Below are positions 33,869 through 43,382 of a stretch of DNA of 64,000 nucleotides, piece by piece. This DNA comes from Legionella_A sp963772805 (GTDB taxonomy: Bacteria > Pseudomonadota > Gammaproteobacteria > Legionellales > Legionellaceae), in NCBI GenBank assembly GCA_963772805.1, contig CAVYYU010000008.1:558001-622000 (forward strand), written 5' to 3'. The position numbers and the translations under genes were made by a program. The notes beneath the pieces are model-generated. The model was given only the letters and a program-made list of their open reading frames with translations, had not been told where the DNA came from and ran no database searches. How positions within the stretch are numbered: position 1 is the first letter of the stretch; the number at the start of each line of letters is the position of its first letter.

Positions 33869-36457
33869 TCAAGGTGAGACGCCTGCCGCTAACTCTTTGG
33901 TTAGTTTTTGTTGCAAGCTATCTTGTTCCTTTTTGTTTAGTATTTTTCCTTGCTGATTGCAAATGTAGAACATATCCTCTACGCGTTCGCCTACGGTCGC
34001 GATTTTAGCGTTATGCAGTTGGATGCGTTCACTGAGGAATATTCGGCTAATGCTTGCTAATAAACCTGGTCTGTCTCCTGTTATTAAGAACAGGCATGTT
34101 TGTTGGTGCTCGTCGTCTTCACTAAATGTAATTTTAGGTTCGATTTTAAAGTGAGCCAGAATGCGTGATAATCTGCGGTGAGTAATGGTTGGTAATTGAT
34201 TCGCATCAGATAAGTGGGTAACCAGCGCGTCGTGAATGCTGTTTGTTCGCCGTTCGTCGAGAAATGCCTCATTTTTTTCATTAAGAATAATATAGGTATC
34301 CATGTCGAAGTTATTATCACAGGTTAAAATAGTAGCTTCCTGAATTGTTACATGAAAATTGCTGAGAACTGTGGTTGTGACTGTAAAACGTTCATCACGA
34401 TGGGGCATGTAAATTAACACTTCAGTTCCCCCTTGACTGTGGTGCGGCATAATGAGCACCAAGGGATAGTTGCTACACGCAAGAATAGCTTTGGTATGTC
34501 GGGCAATTACTTCCGGTGATTCATGTAAAAAATACTTACCTTTGAAATTTCTCCACAGTTCCTGAATGGCCGTGGGTGAAATAAGGTCATGAATCAGAAT
34601 ATCTAAAGCACATTGTCGGCGTTGATCAATGAGCATCGACTCATTCAGCAAAGCCTTTTCTTGTTGTGGGGTTTGTTTGGCTGCGTAATAAAGTTCTTTA
34701 AGCAGCGAGTCTTTCCATGCATTCCATAGCGTTGGGTTGGTAGCACATATATCGGCTACGGTGAGCAAATACAGATACTCGAGATAATCTGTTTGCGGCA
34801 GTAGGCTACAGAAATGGTGAATGGTTTTAGGATCGTAAATATCTTGTCGTTGCGCTGTTTGTGACATTAACAAATGATTTTGTACCAACCATATCAAGAG
34901 TGCCGTTTCTTCGTCGCTTAGATGGTGGCGAACTGCAAATTGTTTCGCCTCAATTGCGCCAAGCTCAGAATGGTCTCCACCGCGACCTTTTGCAATATCA
35001 TGAAAGAGGGCTGCCAAGTATAGTACATGGCGTTTATTGATTGCAGGCATTAATTTTGTCGCGAGGGGGAATTGCTTTGCATAATTCAGGTCTAAAAATC
35101 GCGCCAGATTACGAACAACAAACAGAGTATGCTGATCGACAGTATAGACATGAAACAGGTCATATTGCATTTGTCCCGTTACTGCAGAAAAACATTCCAT
35201 ATAATGGCTTAACACTCCATAACCGCTCATGCGTTGGAGTATTTTATAAGGATTTTTTGCTTTTTTGAGAATCTCCATGAACAATCTATTTGCCGTTTTT
35301 GAGGAGCGGAAACGCTTATTAATCAAATAAAGATGCTGGCGAATTAAACGTATCGTGTTAGCACGCACGCCATCAATTTGAGGGTATTTGGCAAGCCATA
35401 GAAACAGCAGCAAGAGGGCTTCTGGTTTCTGTATAATGGTTCTGGCATGACGGATTTCAATGTAGTTGTTTGATAGCTGAAAAATATCGTCAAGCGGTGT
35501 AAGTTTCTGTTTTTGCTGGTCTACAATCGCTTCAGCAAACCACTGCAGCAACATCTCATTTAATTCACGGCTGCGTTTGATGACGGTAAAATAAGCTTTC
35601 ATGAATTGTTCGATAGCTAATGACCGCGGGTTGTCCTGATAGCCAAATAAGGCAGCTAATTTTACCTGATAATCAAAGAGCAGCCGATCCTCTTTTTTTT
35701 GTGCCAACATGTGTAATGCAAAGCGAACCCGCCAGAGGAAATGCTGGCAATGGAGCAGTTCTTCATACTCTTTGTCGTTGATAAATCCGCAGTTAATACC
35801 CTCGGCTAGTTTTTTAATGCCAAAATGGCGCTTAGCTACCGTTAACAAGACTTGCAGATCACGTAACCCGCCGGCGCCATTTTTGACATTAGGCTCAAGA
35901 TTGTAAGCTGTTTCCCCGTATTTTTTATAACGTTGTGTTTGTTCTTGCTGTTTGGCATATAGGTAGTCTTGGCTAGTCCACATATGAAGTGGATGGGTTT
36001 GGTAGACTAATTCTTCCATCAAGGTGTTACGGCCACAAATCAGGTGCATGTCCAAAATACTTGAAATAACGCTGAGATCTTGTTCTGCGAGTTCAGCACA
36101 GGCATCGACAGTAGTAATTTGGTGGCTGACTTCCAGACCAATATCCCAGCAATCCTGGATAAACAATTGCGCTTGCTGCAGAAGTATGTCCGGAATAATT
36201 TCACTGTGCAGCAGCAGTAAATCAATGTCGGAGTGCAGTTGTAACTCTCGACGGCCGTAGCTGCCTAATGCCAATAAGCAAAAGTGTCCACCTTCGTCGA
36301 GATGGTGTTTATGGAAAAGTGTTGATAGCGTTTCATCAATCGTGGTGACGAGACCATGAGTCATAACGGTAATATTTGTTTTTTGACAAAACTGCTCGCT
36401 CAACGCAAGTTTGAGCTGTTTAATTTTTTTTTTCAGAGTAAGGTTATTGCTCTTCAT
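33869..36457 (-). CDS. glnD: Bifunctional uridylyltransferase/uridylyl-removing enzyme GlnD
   Basis: 862 residues (E. coli 890). The nucleotidyltransferase motif 'LGSYGRRELQLHSDID' is at residues 64-79; an HD domain has 'LFHDIAKGRGGDHSELGA' near 490; two C-terminal ACT domains follow ('VTTTVLSNFHVTIQEA', 'ITGDRPGLLASISRIF') that sense glutamine. GlnD modifies PII proteins and so couples nitrogen status to glutamine synthetase. Its start lies within the last 14 bases of map. Confidence 0.95.
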   Translation of the reverse strand: MKSNNLTLKKKIKQLKLALSEQFCQKTNITVMTHGLVTTIDETLSTLFHKHHLDEGGHFCLLALGSYGRRELQLHSDIDLLLLHSEIIPDILLQQAQLFIQDCWDIGLEVSHQITTVDACAELAEQDLSVISSILDMHLICGRNTLMEELVYQTHPLHMWTSQDYLYAKQQEQTQRYKKYGETAYNLEPNVKNGAGGLRDLQVLLTVAKRHFGIKKLAEGINCGFINDKEYEELLHCQHFLWRVRFALHMLAQKKEDRLLFDYQVKLAALFGYQDNPRSLAIEQFMKAYFTVIKRSRELNEMLLQWFAEAIVDQQKQKLTPLDDIFQLSNNYIEIRHARTIIQKPEALLLLFLWLAKYPQIDGVRANTIRLIRQHLYLINKRFRSSKTANRLFMEILKKAKNPYKILQRMSGYGVLSHYMECFSAVTGQMQYDLFHVYTVDQHTLFVVRNLARFLDLNYAKQFPLATKLMPAINKRHVLYLAALFHDIAKGRGGDHSELGAIEAKQFAVRHHLSDEETALLIWLVQNHLLMSQTAQRQDIYDPKTIHHFCSLLPQTDYLEYLYLLTVADICATNPTLWNAWKDSLLKELYYAAKQTPQQEKALLNESMLIDQRRQCALDILIHDLISPTAIQELWRNFKGKYFLHESPEVIARHTKAILACSNYPLVLIMPHHSQGGTEVLIYMPHRDERFTVTTTVLSNFHVTIQEATILTCDNNFDMDTYIILNEKNEAFLDERRTNSIHDALVTHLSDANQLPTITHRRLSRILAHFKIEPKITFSEDDEHQQTCLFLITGDRPGLLASISRIFLSERIQLHNAKIATVGERVEDMFYICNQQGKILNKKEQDSLQQKLTKELAAGVSP

Positions 36458-37208
36458 TACGTAATGTCAGAATTTCAACTCCGTCATCTGTGACCAATAA
36501 GGTATGCTCCCACTGGGCGGATAGACTATGATCTTTGGTGACGACAGTCCATTTGTCGGGTAACAGACGGGTATGATATTTACCGATATTGACCATAGGC
36601 TCGATGGTAAAGGTCATCCCTGTACGCAAAATTTCACCGGTTCCCGGTGTACCGTAGTGCAGTACTTGCGGATCTTCGTGAAAAATTCGACCAATACCAT
36701 GACCACAATATTCGCGAACAACTGAGCATCGGTTTTTTTCCGCATGCTGTTGAATTGCGTGGCCGATGTCGCCCAAGCGTACACCGGGTTTCACCATGTT
36801 TATGCCAATAAAAAGGCACTCATGAGCAACTTTTACCGCATGTGCTGCCTTGACGGATGGTGTGCCAATAAAAAACATTTTGCTGGTATCGCCGTGGTAG
36901 CCATCTTTGATTACGGTTACATCAATATTGATGATATCACCGTCTTTTAAGGCTTTGGGTCCAGGAATGCCATGACATATCACGTGATTGATTGAAGTAC
37001 AAATTGACTTTGGAAAACCATTGTAATTCAGTGGGGCAGGGATGGCTTGTTGTTCATTTACAATGTAGTTATGGCAAATTGTATTGAGTTCATCGGTGGT
37101 TACGCCTTCGCGCACATGTGGTCCAATCATCTCCAGCACTTCGCCCGCCAAGCGTCCTGCAATGCGCATTTTCTCGATTTCTTCAGCTGTCTTAATTGTC
37201 ACTGCCAT
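36444..37208 (-). CDS. map: Methionine aminopeptidase
   Basis: 254 residues, type I MetAP, removing N-terminal methionine. The metal ligands are visible in 'NIDVTVIKDGYHGDTSKMFF' (two Asp), 'YCGHGIGRIFHEDPQVLHYG' (His), 'FTIEPMVNIG' (Glu) and 'QWEHTLLVTDDG' (Glu). The glnD gene overlaps its 3' end by 14 bases; map-glnD is a common gammaproteobacterial pair. Confidence 0.96.
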   Translation of the reverse strand: MAVTIKTAEEIEKMRIAGRLAGEVLEMIGPHVREGVTTDELNTICHNYIVNEQQAIPAPLNYNGFPKSICTSINHVICHGIPGPKALKDGDIINIDVTVIKDGYHGDTSKMFFIGTPSVKAAHAVKVAHECLFIGINMVKPGVRLGDIGHAIQQHAEKNRCSVVREYCGHGIGRIFHEDPQVLHYGTPGTGEILRTGMTFTIEPMVNIGKYHTRLLPDKWTVVTKDHSLSAQWEHTLLVTDDGVEILTLRNEEQ

Positions 37209-37287
37209 GGTTAAAATTCACAAAACATAAATATTATCACAAGCCTCGTGCTATCCATACATTTTTCGCTCGTTATTACCTTCGTTT

Positions 37288-38055
37288 TTATAAGCTAAAT
37301 TCTTGTCCTTTGGTTACAAACCCCTTGAATCCATTCGCTACTGCGTCGTAGCGTTCTGTGGTTGAGTAATGATATAGCCACATTTTTGCTTTGATAGATG
37401 GATCAAGTGTCGCGAGCTCCGTAAAATGAGCATGTACGCAGCCTTTGTGTGGGCTAGTTTCACAGTCGTGAAAAATAATATCCGCTTGTTGGTAATATGG
37501 CATATACAATTCAGGTTTAAATTGTGTGTCAGTTGATATGAAAACGCGGTTTTTATTGGTTTCAAAATAAAGCCCATAACTGGGAACAAGCTCATGGCCA
37601 TCATACACATGTATTGTTTTTACCAAATTTATATGGATTGACTCCCAGTTAAACGATGAGTCGTTAACGCAGGGTAGGATGTCGAAATAATCGTTTAAAG
37701 TAGCTGATTTATCACCTTCCAGTGATTTTAGTCCACCAGACAGGACGTTATCCCATAACGTTTCAAGGAGTGAAGGGTGAATCATCATGGACGGTTTTTT
37801 TGCCACAGGATCAAAACGGGTCGTAAAGGCCAGCCATTCAAGGCCCCCAACATGATCTGCATGAAAATGACTGATATAAACGCTGTTTATATCACGGTAT
37901 CCAAGTCCAAGGGCGGCGGTGGAGTGTCTGGCATCCGTTCCGCAATCGATGAGTAACCGCTTGCCGCTACTACTTTGCAAAATCATATTGGATTGAAAAT
38001 TTTCAGTAATTGGGACAAAAGCAGAGCCTGATCCTAAAAATTGCAATTTTATCAT
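37288..38055 (-). CDS. MBL-fold metallohydrolase (RNase Z-like)
   Basis: A 255-residue metallo-beta-lactamase fold protein. N-terminal 'LQFLGSGSAF', metal motif 'YISHFHADHVGGLEWLAF' (HxHxDH), 'RVFISTDTQFKPE', a second-metal 'IFHDCETSPH' and C-terminal 'MWLYHYS' histidine. The layout is like RNase Z/phosphonate PhnP-type hydrolases, but the exosite is absent, so the substrate is not determined. It lies 21 bases downstream of the lipoprotein gene on the same strand. Confidence 0.82.
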   Translation of the reverse strand: MIKLQFLGSGSAFVPITENFQSNMILQSSSGKRLLIDCGTDARHSTAALGLGYRDINSVYISHFHADHVGGLEWLAFTTRFDPVAKKPSMMIHPSLLETLWDNVLSGGLKSLEGDKSATLNDYFDILPCVNDSSFNWESIHINLVKTIHVYDGHELVPSYGLYFETNKNRVFISTDTQFKPELYMPYYQQADIIFHDCETSPHKGCVHAHFTELATLDPSIKAKMWLYHYSTTERYDAVANGFKGFVTKGQEFSL

Positions 38056-38076
38056 TATTAGTCCTTTAACTATTCA

Positions 38077-39162
38077 CTATGTATTCCTGGATAAGGTTGG
38101 TGTCCTTTCACTGCCAGGTGGGGCTGTTTGTGTTAACCCTGCTATGTTTTGCAGCAAAATCAATGTTTGTTTTGAATCGCTATCTGAGTCTTTGATGTAA
38201 TACCATCTTCCCCTGTAAAAGACAGAAACAGAGGCGTCATTGGGTTTGCTGGCGCTATGGTAAATCTTCATCATTCCTCTCAACACAGACTGCCAATCGA
38301 ATAACTTGCCATTCGCATAGACTGTCTGAGTTAAAATATGATTGTCTAAGTCAGCCTGAGGGGCGAGTAGACCTTTCGATAAGTAATTTAATACACCTAG
38401 CATTGAGCGTGTAATCACATATGTTTTATGTGGCTCTGGTTTGGTTGTGAAAACAATTTTGTTATCATTAATTTCAACCCCTGCTTTTTGTAGTGTGGCT
38501 TTTTCCTTTGCGGTGAGTCGGTAGCTGCTATTGATAACCAATGTTAAATTTTCCACATGGTTCTTATTTGAATAGAAGCCAGTAACTGCATCAGCAATCT
38601 GCATGCGTCGTAATACATAGGTCATGTCTATAAAAGTTTGATATTGTGGCACGTGTGAGGAGGTTGGGCGTGCAGAACTTGGAGCATTGTATGCATTCCC
38701 AGCCCGTTGCACTGCGACTCTAAATACACGAGGAATACTCCATGAGGATTGTAATAGTAAACCGATGTCGCTTAAATCAAGGGCTTTGAGAAACTGGGTG
38801 GTGTAGTCTTTATTGTCGAGAGGGGTATAACTAATAATCGGGTTGTCAGTGTAAATTATCCCAGCATTTGCATCTGTTTCGCCGGCGCTAGGGCCTACTG
38901 CAGGAAAAAAAGCTTTTCCTAAAATATATGCGCTTCTCTCTAATTTTGTGCTTCCGGATATATTGCCAACTTTTAAAACCATTGGGCCTTCGTCATACCG
39001 TAGACGCACCATATTAAGCAAAAGCTCCTGCTTGTTGGTGTAGCCCATCGCCATGTTGTAATTATAGCGATCACCATTTAAAACTTTAGGGCCGATAGAT
39101 GAACAGCCTGCTATTAAGGTAATTAATAATACAACGAAAAATTTTGATGGTAACGATCTCAT
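38077..39162 (-). CDS. Hypothetical lipoprotein
   Basis: 361 residues with a clear lipoprotein signal: basic start, hydrophobic core, lipobox 'LIAGC' at ~residues 16-20. The mature protein begins 'SSIGPKVLNGDRYNYNMAMG' and includes 'ELLLNMVRLRYDEGP', a conserved feature of an uncharacterised bacterial lipoprotein family. The tail is proline/serine/threonine-rich. Likely anchored in the outer membrane; function unknown. Probably co-transcribed with the MBL hydrolase. Confidence 0.75.
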   Translation of the reverse strand: MRSLPSKFFVVLLITLIAGCSSIGPKVLNGDRYNYNMAMGYTNKQELLLNMVRLRYDEGPMVLKVGNISGSTKLERSAYILGKAFFPAVGPSAGETDANAGIIYTDNPIISYTPLDNKDYTTQFLKALDLSDIGLLLQSSWSIPRVFRVAVQRAGNAYNAPSSARPTSSHVPQYQTFIDMTYVLRRMQIADAVTGFYSNKNHVENLTLVINSSYRLTAKEKATLQKAGVEINDNKIVFTTKPEPHKTYVITRSMLGVLNYLSKGLLAPQADLDNHILTQTVYANGKLFDWQSVLRGMMKIYHSASKPNDASVSVFYRGRWYYIKDSDSDSKQTLILLQNIAGLTQTAPPGSERTPTLSRNT

Positions 39163-39460
39163 GAATATCCTTTATCCGAACCAGTCCATTAATACACGTT
39201 TACAAATTGAATTTTACGTTTATCGTTTTTCGTTATACGTCGCTGTTTTATATGCAGTGGAATAATTAAATCACAGGCTATAGCAAGAATATTAAATCTG
39301 CGTATAGATACTCTCAATTTTTGAGTCCTATATCAATATGATTTAGAAAATAAGGGATGGCTAGTTATCTTGCTACAAAGATATTTAGCCGGTTCAGATG
39401 GCAATATCGTGTTACTGTGCTAGGCTTTTATTAAACTCTCATTTCTTTATTCGAAAAATC
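39163..39460. other. Divergent intergenic region
   Basis: 298 bases between the divergent lipoprotein and mechanosensitive-channel genes. Both promoters should lie here, but I could not fix either with confidence. Confidence 0.35.
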
Positions 39461-40966
39461 ATGGGCTTAACGGAGTTTCTGAATACTTTTTTCTTGATCA
39501 TTGTATTGCTCGCGGCGATTGGTTTGTTCAATTTTGCCCTGAAGCGTGCTGTTCATAGCCTTCATAAACTCACACTCGCCTTTGCCGTCTTTTTTTTGCT
39601 TAGCCTGGTTTGCTTGTTGATGTCTTTTTTTTCAAAACAGGCAGATGAATTGCACACAGCTTTTGATACTAGAATAATCATGCAATGTTTGTGGTGGTTT
39701 TCTCTTAATTTCCTTGCTAACCAACTCGTTGCATACTTTGTTTGGAACAAGATGTTTCTAAGCAAAGGGGTTGCAGTATCTAGAATTCTTAAAGACTTAT
39801 TTGGGTTAGTGCTGCTGATTATTACCATTGCGGCGATTGTGCATTTTGTCTTTGCGAAGTCGGTATTGGGGATCTTCACCGCATCGGGTGTCGTGGCCAT
39901 TATTCTGGGTTATTCAGCTCAAGCAACTCTTAGTGACGTATTTGCGGGTCTTGGACTCAATATTGCAAAGCAATTTACTGAAGGGGACTGGATTAAGGTG
40001 CTAATGGGATCTTCCGGGTATGAAGGCAAAGTAGTTGATATTAATTGGCGTTTTGTAAATCTTCTGACACATGAGGGCGATCATTTATCTATACCCAATT
40101 CGGTCATCGCAAAACTGGCTATATTAAATTTCTCACAGCCTACCCCTGAAAGAGGAGCCGTTATTTCAATTCCCTTTAGTGGTGCTTTCTCACCTGAAGT
40201 TATAAAAAAAATACTGCTTTCTGCGGCTGATCAATCCAACAAAGTATTAGTGGATCCTCCACCATGTGCGTCAATCTTACAGTTTCGTGGTTTAGATTTT
40301 ATGTATCAATTGCTTTACTATACAAATGATGTAAATGAAACCATCGTGAATGACGAGATTCTGTCTATTGTGTGGTATCAATGCGCCCGTCTGGGGATCA
40401 AAACATCAATAAGCGATGTACCACCGCAAGCCGTTTATTCTCAGGATGTACTCGAATCATTTTTACGCCAAACAGATTTATTTAGCGCTCTGGATGCAGG
40501 CGAAATAGTGATGCTTGCTGCAAACTGCATATGCCGCAATTTTGGGCCACCAGAAAGGATTTTGGTGCAGGGGCAATGCAATGAGTCGTTGTTTCTAATT
40601 TACCAGGGTAGTGTTGATGTATATATCATTACCGAAACAAAAGCAGCTGCTCGTGTCGCTACACTAAATGCAGGCCAGTATTTCGCTGAAATGTCGCTTT
40701 TAACGGGTGAGCTTTGTAGCGCTTCCATTATTGTAAACACGCAAAGCATGATTATTGAGATAAACCATGACAATATGGCTACCTTATTCGCTCATAGACC
40801 TGAATTAATCGATAAAATAAGTGAAGTTGTGATTATGAGAAAACAGCAGAACGAAGATTTGCGCAATTCACTGCAAAAAGATAAAAACAAAGAACAAATG
40901 GGGATGATTTCACGTTTGGCAGAACGGGTTCGCAGTTTTTATAACCTTATCGTTTCAAAACATTAA
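39461..40966 (+). CDS. MscS-type mechanosensitive channel with cyclic-nucleotide-binding-like domain
   Basis: 501 residues from the ATG at 39461, where a hydrophobic N-terminus begins; an ATG at 39398 would add 21 residues. Four to five N-terminal helices lead to the MscS pore and beta domain ('ASGVVAIILGYSAQATLSDV', 'GLGLNIAKQFTEGDWIKV'). At ~345-460 is a CRP-like domain ('LFLIYQGSVDVYI', 'AGQYFAEMSLLTGELCSASI'). The phosphate-binding arginine usually found in 'GExRSA' is cysteine here, so nucleotide binding is doubtful. Resembles the bCNG subfamily. Confidence 0.85.
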   Translation: MGLTEFLNTFFLIIVLLAAIGLFNFALKRAVHSLHKLTLAFAVFFLLSLVCLLMSFFSKQADELHTAFDTRIIMQCLWWFSLNFLANQLVAYFVWNKMFLSKGVAVSRILKDLFGLVLLIITIAAIVHFVFAKSVLGIFTASGVVAIILGYSAQATLSDVFAGLGLNIAKQFTEGDWIKVLMGSSGYEGKVVDINWRFVNLLTHEGDHLSIPNSVIAKLAILNFSQPTPERGAVISIPFSGAFSPEVIKKILLSAADQSNKVLVDPPPCASILQFRGLDFMYQLLYYTNDVNETIVNDEILSIVWYQCARLGIKTSISDVPPQAVYSQDVLESFLRQTDLFSALDAGEIVMLAANCICRNFGPPERILVQGQCNESLFLIYQGSVDVYIITETKAAARVATLNAGQYFAEMSLLTGELCSASIIVNTQSMIIEINHDNMATLFAHRPELIDKISEVVIMRKQQNEDLRNSLQKDKNKEQMGMISRLAERVRSFYNLIVSKH

Positions 40967-41085
40967 TATGACGCGGTTGATTTAATTATTGTTATGGGTG
41001 ATATCCCAGGAATTTCGTGCGGAGTTAGCCAGTACTGCGGACAATTCGAGGTACTGGCAATTTTTTGAGTAATTATCAACAGCTT

Positions 41086-41532
41086 CTAGTGCATTTTCAT
41101 GTGATTTTGAGCTCTATCTTCCATCATACCGGCATATTTTTCTTTTTGTTTTACGTCCAGCAGGTTATATATTTTGTTTTTCATCATGGCTTTTTCCTTC
41201 ATCATTGTAGCCATCATTGCAGTTTTTTGGTTAACTAGGTCGGTTAATTTTGCTTCGTCGATTTTATCAGACTTGATGAGATCATGCATCTGGGTACGAA
41301 TAGCTTGCATTTGCTGACGGGTTGCCTCAAAAGTGCTTTTTGATTGTTCTTTAATTGCCTTAATTTGCTCTTTTTGAATGGCTGTCAGATTGAGCTCTTC
41401 AGTTGCTTCGTGCATGTTAATACAAGGGCAAGACATTTTATCTGACATCATGCCATGATGGTCAGCAAACGATGCCTGAGACATGGTCAGCGATAAGAGA
41501 GCGGCAGGTATCCACATGATTTTTTTATTCAT
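41086..41532 (-). CDS. Spy/CpxP-like periplasmic protein
   Basis: 148 residues. 'MNKKIMWIPAALLSLTMSQA' followed by SFA is a signal peptide cleaved near residue 23. The mature protein is helical and methionine/histidine-rich with two LTxxQ-type motifs ('LTAIQKEQ', 'LDVKQKEK'), the mark of the Spy/CpxP/CnrX family. Such proteins act as periplasmic chaperones or metal-sensing regulators under envelope stress. On the minus strand a TATACT lies ~40 bases upstream and AAGGAA directly before the ATG. Confidence 0.82.
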   Translation of the reverse strand: MNKKIMWIPAALLSLTMSQASFADHHGMMSDKMSCPCINMHEATEELNLTAIQKEQIKAIKEQSKSTFEATRQQMQAIRTQMHDLIKSDKIDEAKLTDLVNQKTAMMATMMKEKAMMKNKIYNLLDVKQKEKYAGMMEDRAQNHMKMH

Positions 41533-41602
41533 CTTATTTCCTTGGTTAGTTTAAAATTACAGCAAATAAAAGTATAGACTAGAACTGTAGATGCGATTTA
41601 AA

Positions 41603-41974
41603 TTATTTTTCAATGGGGTAACCGCTATCTATCCAGCCTTGTAAACCTGTTTCTAATGAATGTACATTTGAATAACCCATGTTTTTTAAGCTATCGGCAA
41701 CTAACGCACAGCGAAATCCACCGCTGCAATATACAATAATAGGGGTTTGTGGATCTGGGATTTGTTTTTCAATATCCCGTTCAATGATGCCCTTACTAAG
41801 ATGAATGGCAGTAGCAATATGGCCTGATGACCATTCGTTATCTTCGCGTACGTCGATAATACATAAGGGGTCTTGGCGATCAAGTTTTTCTTTGAGCAAT
41901 TTGGGCGAGAGCTCTTGTATACGTTTTTTTGATTCTGCAATCAATGCCAAGAACCGTTGTGAATGTTTTTTCAC
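41603..41974 (-). CDS. Single-domain rhodanese-like protein
   Basis: 123 residues. 'CIIDVREDNEWSSGHIATAI' is the N-terminal rhodanese signature and 'VYCSGGFRC' the active-site loop with the persulfide cysteine; 'LETGLQGWIDSGYPIE' closes the domain. The N-terminal ~30 residues are a charged helix rather than a signal peptide, so it is probably cytoplasmic. Transfers sulfane sulfur; acceptor unknown. Confidence 0.87.
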   Translation of the reverse strand: MKKHSQRFLALIAESKKRIQELSPKLLKEKLDRQDPLCIIDVREDNEWSSGHIATAIHLSKGIIERDIEKQIPDPQTPIIVYCSGGFRCALVADSLKNMGYSNVHSLETGLQGWIDSGYPIEK

Positions 41975-42202
41975 GATAGCGCTCCTTATCTTAATTATTA
42001 GTAGGATTAATTCTGCTTGATTTGAATTTATTGTGAAAAATTTAAACGATTATTTAGATTATGTCATCCCTTGTGTATGCCTCTATTTAACAACGCCAGT
42101 ATGACCGAGCTAGAAGGCTGGATCTATTTCGTTCGTTATGTTCGGCAAATTGGCAAATCATGGTATATAATTAAAATACACTCACGGTACAAGGATGCAA
42201 TC

Positions 42203-42376
42203 ATGAGGCGATTTATTATTCCATTGTTTCTTTTCGCAGCAACTTCACTACTTGGTGGTTGTGGTTATTACGGCACAAATGCGTGTGCTCCTAGCTGCTC
42301 AGCCTCCTATACAACGACAAATTCTTGTTGCTCAAGCTGCAATACTTGTGGTTATGGTTATAGTACTTGGTACTAA
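42203..42376 (+). CDS. Small cysteine-rich lipoprotein, 57 residues
   Basis: I start at the ATG at 42203 because AAGGA lies just upstream and the protein then begins with 'MRRFIIPLFLFAATSLLGGC', a lipoprotein signal peptide with lipobox LLGGC at residues 16-20. A longer reading from 42071 would bury it. The mature peptide is rich in Cys, Ser, Thr and Tyr ('SCCSSCNTCGYGYS') with nine cysteines after the lipidated one being unlikely by chance. Function unknown. A stem-loop follows at 42385. Confidence 0.65.
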   Translation: MRRFIIPLFLFAATSLLGGCGYYGTNACAPSCSASYTTTNSCCSSCNTCGYGYSTWY

Positions 42377-42384
42377 ATGATATG

Positions 42385-42408
42385 GTGTCTTTCCGCAAGG
42401 AGAGACAC
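42385..42408. terminator. Bidirectional terminator-like stem-loop
   Basis: GTGTCTTTCC, loop GCAA, GGAGAGACAC: a 10-bp stem with one G-T pair between the convergent small lipoprotein gene and uspA. A T-rich TATTTAGTTT follows on the plus strand. Confidence 0.6.
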
Positions 42409-42836
42409 TATTTAGTTTCAGCACGTAACGTTAGTACGTCGCATTTAGCCTGATGCACTACAGCGTGAGCTGTGCTGCCCAGAAATGCCGGTAGCTTGGT
42501 TGGCGTGTGACTGCCGATGATGATCAGGTTGCATGCTAGCTCATCAACTTTATTGAGAACATGCATCTTGATTGAGCCTATTTCAACAAATTGTTGGCTG
42601 ATGGGAATGTTCAGTGCATCGCCTAGTGCGTTCATTACAGCTTGGGCATCCCCTTTGATTGGTGAATCAAATTCGGCAAAACCTAGTCCCTGAGCTAATT
42701 GCAAGCTCGGTGGTGGTTCGATGACATGTAATAAATACAACTTCGCTTTGAAGCATTTCGCAATTTCCACAGCCTGTTGGCACATATGGTAGTGATTTTC
42801 GCGTAAATCCGTTGCGTATAAAATTTTTGTGTACAC
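42408..42836 (-). CDS. uspA: Universal stress protein UspA-like
   Basis: 142 residues. It opens 'KILYATDLRENHYHMCQQAV' and has the C-terminal nucleotide-binding motif 'IIIGSHTPTKLPAFLGSTAH' (GxxG-9-G-S/T pattern). This places it with ATP-binding or UspA-type stress proteins. Single domain, cytoplasmic. Its stop abuts the shared stem-loop. Legionella and Coxiella carry several such genes; the symbol is generic. Confidence 0.82.
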   Translation of the reverse strand: MYTKILYATDLRENHYHMCQQAVEIAKCFKAKLYLLHVIEPPPSLQLAQGLGFAEFDSPIKGDAQAVMNALGDALNIPISQQFVEIGSIKMHVLNKVDELACNLIIIGSHTPTKLPAFLGSTAHAVVHQAKCDVLTLRAETK

Positions 42837-42896
42837 AAGTCCCTCGTACTGAAATGCATTGATTCGATTAAGTGTAGTTGATTGGAATAAACAATA

Positions 42897-43382
42897 TCAA
42901 CAGATTTGATGCTGGGGAATTAAATATTGCTCGCAATTCTTCAGATAAGCGCTAGCAAACTGACCGTTCGGTAGCTTTATATTAGGTGAAATCTCCAATA
43001 AGGGGATCAGGACAAAATCGCGCGTGAGCATGCGCGGATGCGGTACGATTAAGCCGCGGTGGTTAATAATATGATCGCCATAAAAAAGTATGTCGATATC
43101 TAATGTTCTTGCCCCCCAATGTTTTTTTCGTACACGGTGGTGTTTGTCTTCTATGGCATGACAGTAGTGTAATAAACGCTCAGCAGGCAGCGACGTGTGG
43201 ACTGACAACACCAGATTATAATAGGGCGGTTGTGAGCGTATTCCGTAGGGATGGCTGAAATACAGGCCGGATATGCTATCTACGGCGGTGCGTGGTAACT
43301 TGCGGATTAAGGCTACCGCTTGCCTTAATTGCCGCTCTGGGGAATGTAAGTTACTCCCCAACCCTAAATAGCAACGTGTCAT
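42897..43382 (-). CDS. folK: 2-amino-4-hydroxy-6-hydroxymethyldihydropteridine pyrophosphokinase
   Basis: 161 residues (E. coli 159). HPPK motifs: 'YLGLGSNLHSPERQLRQAV' at the start and 'WGARTLDIDILFYGD' with the two metal-binding aspartates, then 'LIVPHPRMLTRDFVLIPL'. It transfers pyrophosphate from ATP to the pterin in folate synthesis. The start overlaps the pcnB stop by 4 bases, the usual pcnB-folK pair in gammaproteobacteria. Confidence 0.95.
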   Translation of the reverse strand: MTRCYLGLGSNLHSPERQLRQAVALIRKLPRTAVDSISGLYFSHPYGIRSQPPYYNLVLSVHTSLPAERLLHYCHAIEDKHHRVRKKHWGARTLDIDILFYGDHIINHRGLIVPHPRMLTRDFVLIPLLEISPNIKLPNGQFASAYLKNCEQYLIPQHQIC

